A stretch of DNA of 64,000 bases from Nodosilinea nodulosa PCC 7104 (GTDB taxonomy: Bacteria; Cyanobacteriota; Cyanobacteriia; Phormidesmidales; Phormidesmidaceae), in contig NZ_JH976537.1 of the NCBI RefSeq assembly GCF_000309385.1, positions 2,944,815 to 3,008,814 on the forward strand, written 5' to 3'. The position numbers were made by a program, and so were the translations under genes. The notes beneath the pieces were generated by a model that saw only the letters and a program-made list of their open reading frames with translations, did no database searches and was not told where the DNA came from. How positions within the stretch are numbered: position 1 is the stretch's first letter; every line of letters begins with the position of its first letter. This document shows, piece by piece, positions 7,592 to 15,372 of this stretch.

Positions 7592-7677
7592 CGTTCATCT
7601 CACTGCCCGTTAAGTCGGTGCATGCCCCTCAGGCACCCTGGCAAAGAGACGGAAGTAGGGAAACTCCCGAAGGAACG
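7592..7677 (+). ncRNA. Glutamine riboswitch (glnA RNA, type I)
   Basis: The conserved blocks appear in order: CGTTCATC at the start, GACGGAAGTAGG in the middle, and CCGAAGGAACG at the end. The first CGTTC pairs with the final GAACG to close the three-way junction. This is the glnA-motif aptamer that binds L-glutamine. It lies in the leader of a GifB-like gene, where in cyanobacteria the riboswitch turns translation on when glutamine is plentiful. The ribosome site AGGAGG (about 7701-7706) is about 25 bases downstream, within reach of an expression platform. Confidence 0.9.
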
Positions 7678-7713
7678 CGCCTCACTACGCCATCGCTTCT
7701 AGGAGGCGACATT

Positions 7714-8199
7714 ATGAAACTCACCTATCGCGGCATTAGCTACGAATTGACCTTTAACCCTGCGCCCAAGCTGGGTAAAACCCTTGGCACAGGCCATTAT
7801 CGCGGTGCGCCCGTGGTATTTAAAGCCCTGGCCGAGCTGCCAGCCCAGCCCGCTGCAGATTTGACCTGGCGCGGAGTGCCCTATCGCACTGGTATTGCAG
7901 CCCCTGCGGCTCCGGTAGAAATTCCTGCCGTTGCGGCTAGTCTGGCGACTGCTCCAGCGGTTGTGGCCGACCCGGTGCCCGCCAGCGCTGCTCCGGCGAC
8001 CAGCATTTCCGACCTGGCGAGGAACTTGTTTATTCGTCGCCACCAGCGCAGCCGTCGGCGCGAACAAGGCATGATGGTGCGGCTAGCCGCTGAGGTTGGC
8101 ATTCCCGTTGAGGATGCCGCCCACTATGAAAGCCATATTCAGGGCAAAATGCCCCACGATTTCTCTGGGTACGATCGCGGCTCATCAGCCATGAGCTAG
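7714..8199 (+). CDS. gifB: Glutamine synthetase inactivating factor, IF17/GifB type, with DUF4278 N-terminus
   Basis: The 161-residue protein has two parts. Residues 1-60 contain two copies of the DUF4278 pattern (LTYRGISYEL and LTWRGVPYRTG). After an Ala/Pro/Val-rich linker (60-97), residues 101-161 match the IF7/IF17 inhibitor: ARNLFIRRHQRSRRREQGMMVRLAAEVGI, then [21 protein letters not shown], with the clustered Arg residues that contact glutamine synthetase. The factor binds and shuts off glutamine synthetase when nitrogen is in excess. The ATG follows AGGAGG with 7 bases between. The NtcA box, the glutamine riboswitch and a downstream terminator make a complete single-gene nitrogen-control unit. 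The symbol rests on the C-terminal domain and the control region. Confidence 0.85.
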   Translation: MKLTYRGISYELTFNPAPKLGKTLGTGHYRGAPVVFKALAELPAQPAADLTWRGVPYRTGIAAPAAPVEIPAVAASLATAPAVVADPVPASAAPATSISDLARNLFIRRHQRSRRREQGMMVRLAAEVGIPVEDAAHYESHIQGKMPHDFSGYDRGSSAMS

Positions 8200-8990
8200 C
8201 TTCTAGACGATACGGCAGATGGCCCGGTGCGCTGGCACTCCGGGCCATTTTTTTGGGCTAGAGCATAGATGTCGATCCACTCGCGATCGCTGAGCGGCTG
8301 GGCCATGAGCTGAGCATTAAAACAATCTGCGGCAGCCTGAGTTAGCGATGCCATCACCTGAGATAGGGTTAGCCCACGCTGCATCGCTAGCTGAGCCTGG
8401 TTCGGCTGTGGCCCCGGCGTTTGAAACACCTGCTGCCACAGCTCTGGATCGGGAGCGAGACTTATGGATCCATGCTGTAACAGGTAGGTGCCGCGCCGCA
8501 GCTGGGCGCTGCCAATAACTTTATGACCTTGAGAATCGACTAGATCGGCGCTGGTAGCCAGGGCAAAGCAGTTGGATGAACGACTGTAGTCGCGATCGGG
8601 CTGGCCAAACCCTAGCGATACGCCCAGCTTTGCCCAACCCTCAATTAAGAATTGGCAGAGGAAGCGGTAGACCTGACTTCGGCTACCTTCAACCGCAGAC
8701 GTAACCAGGGCATAGGTCAGATCGCCCTGGTGCAGCACGCCGCGTCCGCCGGTTGGTCGCTGCACCAGATCCACAGGCTGCCCCTGCCAACTCAGGTTGC
8801 GCCAGTGGTCCGGTATCTGCCGCCGCTGGCTGACGCCTAGCGAAATCGCCGCCGGATTCCAGGTGTAGAACCGCAGGACGGGCGGATGGCCGTGGTGCTG
8901 GTGCTGGTCGAGCAGCCAGGTGTCGATCGCCATCTGCACTGCACCGGGGGCATCCAGCAGGGGAATTAGCCGCCAGGGTTGTCCCGTCAC
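8196..8990 (-). CDS. LipM-like octanoyltransferase (biotin/lipoate A/B protein ligase family)
   Basis: The 264-residue protein has the lipoate-ligase fold signature: [16 protein letters not shown], the [19 protein letters not shown] motif, and [12 protein letters not shown] with the conserved Lys (K157). C141 in [14 protein letters not shown] sits where LipM enzymes have their catalytic cysteine. It therefore probably transfers octanoyl from acyl carrier protein to a lipoyl domain, instead of ligating free lipoate with ATP. Its GTG start overlaps the lipA stop by four bases (GTGA), so the two are coupled and carry out the two steps of lipoate synthesis. The last residues run through the gifB terminator and overlap the gifB stop by four bases. 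Confidence 0.82.
   Translation of the reverse strand: MTGQPWRLIPLLDAPGAVQMAIDTWLLDQHQHHGHPPVLRFYTWNPAAISLGVSQRRQIPDHWRNLSWQGQPVDLVQRPTGGRGVLHQGDLTYALVTSAVEGSRSQVYRFLCQFLIEGWAKLGVSLGFGQPDRDYSRSSNCFALATSADLVDSQGHKVIGSAQLRRGTYLLQHGSISLAPDPELWQQVFQTPGPQPNQAQLAMQRGLTLSQVMASLTQAAADCFNAQLMAQPLSDREWIDIYALAQKNGPECQRTGPSAVSSRS
8219..8254 (+). terminator. Rho-independent terminator of gifB
   Basis: Arms ATGGCCCGG (8219-8227) and CCGGGCCAT (8240-8248) form a perfect 9-bp stem with a 12-base loop. The T run is 8248-8254. It lies 20 bases after the gifB stop and inside the 3' coding end of the convergent LipM-like gene. Confidence 0.85.
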
Positions 8991-9898
8991 GGGGCTTCTC
9001 CGGCGTGGTACGAGCTGCGCACCAGGGGGCCAGAGCGCACGTGCCCAAAGCCGAGTTCGCGGGCGATATCGCCCAGGCGGTCAAATTCTTCTGGCGTCCA
9101 GTACCGTGCAACCGGGCGGTGAGCCAGCGAGGGGCGCATGTACTGGCCCAGGGTGATGCGATCGCACCCCACCCCCCGCAAATCTTCCATGGCCTCAATT
9201 AGTTCCGCCTCGGTTTCGCCGTGACCGACCATCAACCCTGACTTAGTGGGCACTGAGGGATCAAATTCTTTTACCAGAGACAGAACGCGCAGGGAGCGAT
9301 CGTACTTGGCCCCCCGCCGCACCGGGTCTTGCAGTCGCCGCACGGTCTCCAGGTTGTGGTTGTAGCAGGCGGGCTTTGCCGCCACAACGGTTTGAACGCG
9401 ATCGGCTTGGCCGTCGTCCCGCGACGATCCGCCCCAAAAATCTGGGGTCAGCACTTCAATATCAGTCCCTGGATTCACCTGGCGAATTCTCTCCATCACG
9501 GTGACGAACCAGCTCGCCCCGTGGTCAGCCAGGTCGTCCCGCGCCACCGAGGTCAGCACCACGTAGCGCAGGCCCAAGAGACGGACGGATTCGGCCACCT
9601 GCTCTGGCTCGTGGGGGTCGAGGGTCATGGGCGCATGGCCTTTCTCCACCTGGCAGAACGAGCAGGCGCGGGTGCACACCGACCCCATCAGCAAAAAGGT
9701 GGCAGTGCGGTTGGCGTAGCATTCGCCCCGGTTGGGGCAGCGGCCCTCTTCGCAAATGGTGTGAATCTGCCGCTCTTTGACGATGCGCTGCACCGTTGAA
9801 ATCTCGCTGGCGTTGCCAATCGGGCGGCGCAGCCAGTCGGGCATGCGCTCTAGCTCGGCTCTAATCTGCTGACGCGAGTTAGTTGTAGAAGAAGTCAT
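8987..9898 (-). CDS. lipA: Lipoyl synthase
   Basis: The 303-residue radical-SAM enzyme has both iron-sulfur cluster motifs. C49, C54 and C60 ([12 protein letters not shown]) hold the auxiliary cluster that donates sulfur. C75, C79 and C82 (CTRACSFC) hold the SAM cluster. The C-terminal RSSYHA carries the serine ligand of the auxiliary cluster. It inserts two sulfurs into octanoyl groups on lipoyl domains. The ATG at 9898 gives the usual length. It is the first gene of a two-gene operon with the LipM-like transferase. Cyanobacteria often have two lipA copies, and which one this is cannot be told. Confidence 0.95.
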   Translation of the reverse strand: MTSSTTNSRQQIRAELERMPDWLRRPIGNASEISTVQRIVKERQIHTICEEGRCPNRGECYANRTATFLLMGSVCTRACSFCQVEKGHAPMTLDPHEPEQVAESVRLLGLRYVVLTSVARDDLADHGASWFVTVMERIRQVNPGTDIEVLTPDFWGGSSRDDGQADRVQTVVAAKPACYNHNLETVRRLQDPVRRGAKYDRSLRVLSLVKEFDPSVPTKSGLMVGHGETEAELIEAMEDLRGVGCDRITLGQYMRPSLAHRPVARYWTPEEFDRLGDIARELGFGHVRSGPLVRSSYHAGEAP

Positions 9899-9985
9899 TA
9901 GCTACCGCAGGGCACTGCCCGCCAGATTCTTTACCGCCAGAAAATCGAATCAGCCCGTCAACTGAAGGCAAACGACCGTTTGCTC

Positions 9986-10351
9986 CTACTGGATTCTATC
10001 GCGGGTAATTTCTACCGCAACCTGGCCTGTATAGTCGGGGATAGGCGGCGTGAGCTTTGTCACCCGAACCGTCACCCGCTGTAGACGTGGGTCAGACTCC
10101 AGGGCGGCGGCGGCGATCGCCCCGGCCAGGCGCTCAATCAGCACATAGTTTGCTTCCCGAACAATGTGCTGGGCGCGGTTGATCACCGTGCGGTAGTCGT
10201 GGGTGTCGGCCAGGCGATCGCTCTCGCTGGCCTCAGCCAAATCTAAATACAAAATAATATCGACCTGAAACCACTGGCCCAGCACGTTCTCCTCGGGCAG
10301 CGCTCCGGTGTAGCCGTAGGCTCGAATATTGGTGAGATGAATGGCATCCAT
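9986..10351 (-). CDS. folB: Dihydroneopterin aldolase
   Basis: The 121-residue protein starting MDAIHLTNIRAYGYTGALPEENVLGQWFQVD is a standard FolB. It has the Tyr-Gly/Glu entry motif, a central DTHDYRTVI segment, the VLIERLAGAIAAAAL helix with the conserved E, and a final VRVTKLTPPIPDYTG with the catalytic Lys. It cleaves dihydroneopterin to 6-hydroxymethyl-dihydropterin and glycolaldehyde in folate synthesis. I used the ATG at 10351; the frame stays open to 10522, but those 57 extra residues run through a dispersed hairpin repeat and are not family-like. It lies between lipA and a sigma-factor gene on the same strand. Confidence 0.92.
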   Translation of the reverse strand: MDAIHLTNIRAYGYTGALPEENVLGQWFQVDIILYLDLAEASESDRLADTHDYRTVINRAQHIVREANYVLIERLAGAIAAAALESDPRLQRVTVRVTKLTPPIPDYTGQVAVEITRDRIQ

Positions 10352-10434
10352 AGGTGCAGTTTGTGGGGCGGAGAGGGCGATGGCTGGGTCGGCCAGATTC
10401 TCCCTGTCGCTGGCCCTGCCCATTCCAACTAAAA

Positions 10435-10454
10435 CCCCCCTTGAAAAAGGGGGG
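10435..10454. repeat. Dispersed hairpin CCCCCC-TTGAAAAA-GGGGGG
   Basis: Six C and six G residues flank an 8-base TTGAAAAA loop. This is one of the G/C-run hairpins scattered through cyanobacterial spacers. It lies about 85 bases upstream of the folB start codon and would fold in the folB leader RNA. Confidence 0.6.
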
Positions 10455-10546
10455 CATAAGGTGATCTGAGGAGGAAACTTAGAAGCCTGTCCAGGGTCAG
10501 GCACACCAGAAAAAGGAATCAAGAAATATAGATAGAGGGCAGCGAT

Positions 10547-11722
10547 CTACTTCAGCCAGCCCTTGAGGCGGGCCGCTACCTGGGGCCGCCGCAGCTTGCG
10601 CATGGCCTTGGTCTGAATTTGGCGCACCCGCTCCCGCGACAGGTTAAAAATGCCGCCCACCTCTTCTAGGGTGTGGGTTTCGCCCGTAGCGAGGCCGTAG
10701 CGCAGAGTAATAATGTCCTTTTCGCGCTCGGTTAGCACCTCGGCCAGCACGCTGGTAATCTCCTGGCGCATCATGTTTTCGCTAATTTTAGATTCCGGCG
10801 TCTGGGTGCTGCTGTCTTCCAGAAGCTCCATCAGTTCGGTGTCTTCCCCTTTGCCGACGCGGTGGTTGAGGGAGAGCGATCGCCTGCGCACCTGCTGCAA
10901 ACTCCTGAGCTGGTCGACCGAAACATCGAGGGCATCGGCCAGCTCTTGCTCACTGGGGTTGCGCTGCAAATCGCGGCGCAGATCGCGGTGAGCTTTTTTC
11001 AGCTTGTTCAACTTTTCCACAATGTGGATGGGCAGGCGAATGGTGCGGGCATCGTTGGCAATGGTGCGGGTAATGCCCTGACGAATCCACCAGTAGGCGT
11101 AGGTCGAAAACTTGTAGCCCTTGTCGGGATCAAATTTTTCGGTGGCTCGGTTCAGCCCCAGCGCGCCCTCCTGAATTAGGTCGAGAAAGGGCACCCCGCG
11201 ATTTAAATACCGCTTGGCGATCGACACCACGAGCCTCAGATTAGAGCGAATCATTCTGCGCTTGGCGGTGCGACCCTCATGGAGTTTTTGGGTGAATTCG
11301 GCCTCGCTGATCTTTAACTTCTCTACCAACTCCTGACGATTGGGTTTACGGCCCAACTCTTTCTGAAGTTTTTCGCTGGCGCTTTCAACCTTAGATAGGA
11401 ACCTGACCTGCCGCGCCAGCTCAATTTCTTCGCTGGGTTTTAGCAGAGGATAGCGAGCCATCTCCTTAAAGAAAGCGCCAACGGCATCGTCAGTTAGGGT
11501 CTTGCTGTAGCCCGACAGCCCCATCTCCGACATCGCCTCTGACTGAGAAAACTTAGCCAGTACCTCGCGGTCTTCGTCCCAGGCCGTGAGGTCAGGGGTG
11601 AGCTGGCTATCCGCCGCCGAGACCTTTTCTGCCATCCGATTTAGGTCGGTGTCGAACCCATCTATGGATTCGTCGGGCCAAGCAATAGAACTGTCTCTGT
11701 CAGAGTTATATGTAGTAGTCAT
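10547..11722 (-). CDS. Group 2 RNA polymerase sigma factor (SigC-like)
   Basis: The 391-residue protein has sigma-70 regions 1.2 to 4.2. Region 1.2 is DDAVGAFFKEMARYPLLKPSEEIELAR. Region 2 includes LDLIQEGALGLNRATEKFDPDKGYKFSTYAYWWIRQ and RTIR. Region 3 is LPIHIVEKLNKLKKAHRDL. Region 4.2 is TLEEVGGIFNLSRERVRQIQTKAMRKLRRP. No long region 1.1 is seen, only an acidic N-terminal stretch. This is typical of non-essential group 2 factors used for stress or nutrient adaptation. The EMARYPLL form of region 1.2 is what I recall for SigC, but I have not tested this by comparison. It is a single gene with a 399-base upstream spacer. Confidence 0.9.
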   Translation of the reverse strand: MTTTYNSDRDSSIAWPDESIDGFDTDLNRMAEKVSAADSQLTPDLTAWDEDREVLAKFSQSEAMSEMGLSGYSKTLTDDAVGAFFKEMARYPLLKPSEEIELARQVRFLSKVESASEKLQKELGRKPNRQELVEKLKISEAEFTQKLHEGRTAKRRMIRSNLRLVVSIAKRYLNRGVPFLDLIQEGALGLNRATEKFDPDKGYKFSTYAYWWIRQGITRTIANDARTIRLPIHIVEKLNKLKKAHRDLRRDLQRNPSEQELADALDVSVDQLRSLQQVRRRSLSLNHRVGKGEDTELMELLEDSSTQTPESKISENMMRQEITSVLAEVLTEREKDIITLRYGLATGETHTLEEVGGIFNLSRERVRQIQTKAMRKLRRPQVAARLKGWLK

Positions 11723-12110
11723 GGGGTAAGGAGAACTGTATACCTACAGGTCAAAGCGTGCGGATTTGGAGCATGTATATTGGGAGCGCCCTGCTGATGG
11801 CAACCCCTGACAAAACGCTTGATCCCGGAACTGGATCTCGGACTTATTTTGTGAGTCCACAATACGGATATTTTTGTGAATTCCCAGGCAATGTAACATT
11901 TCTTTGGCAACTTGCGTAGTGTAACAGCGAAATCAAAAAATGGACTAAAAATCTAAGGGAAACCTGGACTGGTTTTTTGCTATCCTCAGATACTTTGCCT
12001 AGGCATTGATCGCTGCCTAGGAATAATGGCTTATCCCTTTAGGTAGAGTCCGTTGCTGTTGCCCCTGGGGAAGATCTCTGGGCTATTTTCTGTTAGACCC
12101 TAAGGGAGAG
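11723..12110. other. Divergent spacer between the sigma factor and priA
   Basis: No gene is seen. Two TGCCTAGG-type octamers (about 11996-12020) flank a GCATTGATCGC segment. The spacer is AT-richer than its surroundings around 11930-11990. It ends at AAGGGAGAG, a possible ribosome site, just before the DnaA-box-like cluster. Confidence 0.4.
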
Positions 12111-12158
12111 TTTTCCACAGGGTGAAAAAGTTTTCCACAGAAAATATGCTGTGGAAAA
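12111..12158. promoter_or_regulatory. Cluster of three DnaA-box-like sites at the 5' end of priA
   Basis: TTTTCCACA occurs at 12111-12119 and 12131-12139, and its reverse complement TGTGGAAAA at 12150-12158. All three match the form of DnaA box known from cyanobacterial origins. The first two are 20 bases apart in the same direction, and the third is inverted. They may let DnaA control priA, or act as a DnaA-binding reservoir. A replication origin is not shown. Confidence 0.6.
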
Positions 12159-14785
12159 CCTGGGGGTTTTGGGGCGCTAAACGGCTAATCTCTGGCCCAG
12201 ACTCGTACACTGGCAGAGGTAGCGTAGGTGGTGTAGCAAGCGTGGGCCTTGGTGAGAGCAATACCCAGCCCCAGTGGGTCAATGTTTTGGTGGACTACGG
12301 CGGTCAGCCCGCCGAATATACCTATGCCGTGCCTGCTCATTTAAAGGTGCAGGTGGGCGATATTTTAACGGTGCCCTTTCGTCACCAGAGTGTTGGGGCG
12401 ATCGCGCTTTCCCTTTCCCCCACTCCGCCAGCGAATCTGCTGCCCGACCAGATTCGCGCCGTAGGGGGCATCGTCGAACAGCGGTTTTTCGCGCCCTCCT
12501 ACTGGGCGCTGCTGCAGCGAGTCGCCCACCACTACCAGGTGCCGCTGATGCAGGTGCTCAAGACGGCGCTGCCGCCAGGGCTGCTGGCCAGGTCGCAGCG
12601 ACGACTGCGGCTCAGGCGCGATCGCGTTCCCCAGACTCGCCCCGATGTTCTATCGCCGGGGGGCTCCGCTCTCCTCGACGACCTCCAGCGATCGCGCTCC
12701 GCAGACTACACCTGGCCCTATTTGCAAAAGCGCGGCCACAGCTATCGGGCCATGCAGCAGCTGGTTCAGCTGGGCTGGGCCGAGTCCTACCTGTCGCCGC
12801 CCCAGCCGCCCCAGGCCAAGCGGCGCCAGGCGGTCACCCTGGTGGGCGGCGACCCGCTGCCCATCGATCTCACCCCTCGTCAGCAGGACATCATTGCAAC
12901 CCTGCGCCGTCAGGGCGGCGATCTATGGCTGAGCGATGCCCTACAGCTGTGTCAGACCACCAGCCCCACGCTCAAGCGGCTGGCCCAGGCCGGCTGCCTG
13001 GTGATTGAGCCCCGCGAGCAGCTGCGGGCTGAATCTGGGCCAGCGCTAACGCCTGACCAGCCCAAGGCCCTAACCGGGTATCAGGCCGCCGCCCTCGACT
13101 CTATAAATAGGCATTCGCAGGGCCGTCAGTTTTTGCTCCACGGGGTGACCGGGTCGGGCAAAACCGAGGTGTATCTACAGGCGATCGCCCCTCGCCTTGC
13201 CGCCGGACAGTCGGCCCTGGTGCTGGTGCCCGAAATTGGCCTCACCCCCCAGCTCACCGATCGCTTTCGCCGCCGCTTTGGCGATCGGGTATGGGTATAC
13301 CACAGCGGCCTGGCCGATGGCGAACGCTACGATACCTGGCGGCAGAGCCTGCGGCCCCTAACCCCGCTAGTGGTCGTCGGCACCCGCTCCGCCATCTTTA
13401 TGCCTCTGCCCAACCTGGGACTCATTATTCTTGACGAAGAACACGACAGCAGCTACAAGCAAGACGTTCCCCCCTGCTACCACGCCCGCACCGTTGCCCG
13501 CTGGCGGGCTGAATTAGAGAACTGTCCCCTGGTGCTTGGCTCAGCCACGCCATCGCTAGATACCTGGGTGCAGTGCCGGGGGCCGGGCGAAAGCCAGCAG
13601 GAAAACCCAGATTGGGCAATACCCACCATTAGCCCAGCTCCCCCCCACGCCCCCACGCCCCCACGCCCCCACGCCCCCACGCCCCACTCTCTACCCTGGA
13701 CCTACCTATCGCTGCCCGAGCGGGTACAGGCCCAGCCCCTGCCCACGGTCGCCGTGGTCGATATGCGCGACGAACTGCAAGACGGCAACCGCAGTATTCT
13801 CAGCCGCCCGCTGCAAACAGCCCTGGCCAACATGAAGGCCGAGGGTAACCAGGGCCTGCTGTTCATTCATCGGCGGGGGCACAGCAGCTTTGTATCGTGC
13901 CGCAGCTGCGGCCATGTCATGATGTGCCCCCACTGCGATGTGTCGCTGTCGTACCACCAGCCCAAGGCAAACAGCGCCATGACCCTGCGCTGCCACTACT
14001 GCGGCTTTAGCCAGGGCCACCCCAAGCAGTGCCCCGCATGCAGCTCGCCCTACCTCAAGCACTTCGGCAGCGGTACCCAGCGGGTGGTCAATGCTCTGGG
14101 CGAAACCTTTCCAGACCTGAGCTGCATTCGCTTCGACAGCGACACCACGCGCACTAAAGGCGCCCATCGCGCCCTGCTCACCCGCTTTGCCGAGGGCAAT
14201 GCCGACCTGCTGGTGGGCACCCAAATGCTGACCAAAGGTATCGATCTGCCCCAGGTCACGCTAGTGGGCATCATCGCCGCCGATGGACTCCTATATATGA
14301 ATGATTACTGGGCCAGCGAGCGGGCGCTGCAAATGCTGATTCAGGTGGCGGGTCGGGCCGGTCGCGGCACCCTGCCGGGGCAGGTAATTTTGCAGACCTA
14401 CACCCCTGAGCACCCCGTCATAGAGGCCGTTACTCGGCACGCCTACGAGGGTTTTATCGCCACAGAATGGACGCAGCGGCAGCTGTTGCAATACCCCCCA
14501 GCCGGGCAGATGATCCTGCTGCGGCTGAGCAGCACCGATCCTATCGGAGTGCAGGAAACGGCTGAAGCTCTGGCACAGCGTGTGGCCCAGGCCCTCAAAG
14601 GCTCGCCCTATCAACTGCTGGGCCCGGCTCCGGCCACCATACCCCGCCTGGCGCAGCGCTATCGCTGGCATCTGCTCGTCAAGGGACCGCTGGGGCATGC
14701 TCTGCCCAACCTGCAAGACTTGAAGCAGTACTGCCCCGCTTCAGTTAGCCTCACCATTGATGTAGATCCGCTCAATTTAGCTTAA
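12122..14785 (+). CDS. priA: Primosomal protein N' (PriA helicase)
   Basis: The frame carries an N-terminal DNA-binding domain (WVNVLVDYGGQPAEYTYAVP), Walker A GVTGSGKTEVYL, the DEEH box (LDEEHDSSYKQ) and the zinc-binding cysteines (CRSCGHVMMCPHC, CHYCGFSQGHPKQCPAC). Helicase motifs GTQMLTKGIDLPQVTLVG and QVAGRAGRG follow. PriA restarts stalled replication forks. The start is uncertain. GTG 12122 follows AAGGGAGAG at rather long spacing, but this puts two DnaA-like boxes and about 50 non-family residues in the gene. GTG 12242 is an alternative. Between the DEEH region and the zinc module lies an extra Pro/His-rich insert of about 40 residues, built partly from an 8-bp tandem repeat. Confidence 0.93.
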   Translation: MKKFSTENMLWKTWGFWGAKRLISGPDSYTGRGSVGGVASVGLGESNTQPQWVNVLVDYGGQPAEYTYAVPAHLKVQVGDILTVPFRHQSVGAIALSLSPTPPANLLPDQIRAVGGIVEQRFFAPSYWALLQRVAHHYQVPLMQVLKTALPPGLLARSQRRLRLRRDRVPQTRPDVLSPGGSALLDDLQRSRSADYTWPYLQKRGHSYRAMQQLVQLGWAESYLSPPQPPQAKRRQAVTLVGGDPLPIDLTPRQQDIIATLRRQGGDLWLSDALQLCQTTSPTLKRLAQAGCLVIEPREQLRAESGPALTPDQPKALTGYQAAALDSINRHSQGRQFLLHGVTGSGKTEVYLQAIAPRLAAGQSALVLVPEIGLTPQLTDRFRRRFGDRVWVYHSGLADGERYDTWRQSLRPLTPLVVVGTRSAIFMPLPNLGLIILDEEHDSSYKQDVPPCYHARTVARWRAELENCPLVLGSATPSLDTWVQCRGPGESQQENPDWAIPTISPAPPHAPTPPRPHAPTPHSLPWTYLSLPERVQAQPLPTVAVVDMRDELQDGNRSILSRPLQTALANMKAEGNQGLLFIHRRGHSSFVSCRSCGHVMMCPHCDVSLSYHQPKANSAMTLRCHYCGFSQGHPKQCPACSSPYLKHFGSGTQRVVNALGETFPDLSCIRFDSDTTRTKGAHRALLTRFAEGNADLLVGTQMLTKGIDLPQVTLVGIIAADGLLYMNDYWASERALQMLIQVAGRAGRGTLPGQVILQTYTPEHPVIEAVTRHAYEGFIATEWTQRQLLQYPPAGQMILLRLSSTDPIGVQETAEALAQRVAQALKGSPYQLLGPAPATIPRLAQRYRWHLLVKGPLGHALPNLQDLKQYCPASVSLTIDVDPLNLA
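13643..13682 (+). repeat. Five tandem copies of an 8-bp repeat inside priA
   Basis: CCCCACGC is repeated five times without change. Since 8 is not a multiple of 3, the reading frame cycles, giving a HAPTPPRP-type Pro/His/Thr/Arg linker. The frame stays open. The reverse complement GCGTGGGG is the unit of a spacer array at 58773-58804. Confidence 0.95.
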
Positions 14786-15227
14786 ATTAGGGGCTTAGAG
14801 GATCCAATCGTCTATTTTTTGCGGGAAGTGTTGTTACCATTGCTAATCCCTGTAACGGTGAGTAACGATAGGTCAATGGCCTTCTCACCTCCCGCCTACT
14901 GTGATAATTTGGATATATCGAAAACAACTGAATAACCCGCAAGCCCAATTCGGTTTTATCGCCCTGTAGAGCTTGCAAGTAAGCTGAAAAAACCCAAAAT
15001 CGCTGTTTACAACCCTCTTAGAGGTAGTCATTATTTGGCTTAACCTATCCTAATTGTCGGCCAGACAACGGGTTGTGGTAGCAAGTGTAGTTTAGCGAGC
15101 TTTGTGATTCCGCTAACTTTTCCTTCATTCTAGAGGTGTTTAACTCGGTTAAGCAACCTATTCCAGCCACGGCAATCCCGAGTTTGTCTGGCGTATATCA
15201 CAAAAGTTTTAACGGAGAGTGGCCACG
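14786..15227. other. Long spacer between priA and coaX
   Basis: No gene is recognised. An imperfect hairpin, GAGTGGCCA and TGGTCACTC, lies at about 15217-15237 at its right edge. The stretch is AT-richer than the flanking genes and could hold an unrecognised small RNA, but I see no known family. Confidence 0.4.
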
Positions 15228-15362
15228 ATGGTCACTCTTCAGTTGTTTAAAGGGTTATTTCTAACGTCCGGCGCCCTAGACTATTCTGGAGATAAGAATT
15301 CGCTGGCAAAACGCCCCGGCTTAAAAGATTTTTCTTGGAACAGCTTTTTGTTTAGCTATTAA
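15228..15362 (+). CDS. Possible 44-residue leader or small protein before coaX
   Basis: ATG at 15228 with GGAG ten bases upstream opens 44 codons (MVTLQLFKGLFLTSGALDYSG and so on), stopping at 15360-15362, ten bases before the coaX ATG. Placement and ribosome site are good, but I know no relative. The frame also crosses a hairpin. It may be a translated leader, a small protein, or chance. Confidence 0.3.
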   Translation: MVTLQLFKGLFLTSGALDYSGDKNSLAKRPGLKDFSWNSFLFSY

Positions 15363-15372
15363 TAGTTGAGCT

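Noticed and set aside
10352-10522. N-terminal extension of folB
   Set aside because: The extra codons run through a dispersed hairpin repeat and do not resemble FolB; the ATG at 10351 matches the family start.
11900-12270. Chromosomal replication origin
   Set aside because: Only three DnaA-like boxes are present and dnaN or dnaA is absent. It is kept as a regulatory candidate, not an origin.
14786-15227. Known small RNAs (6S RNA, tmRNA, RNase P RNA, SRP RNA)
   Set aside because: I looked for their conserved cores in this and the other long spacers and recognised none. Visual inspection cannot exclude them fully.
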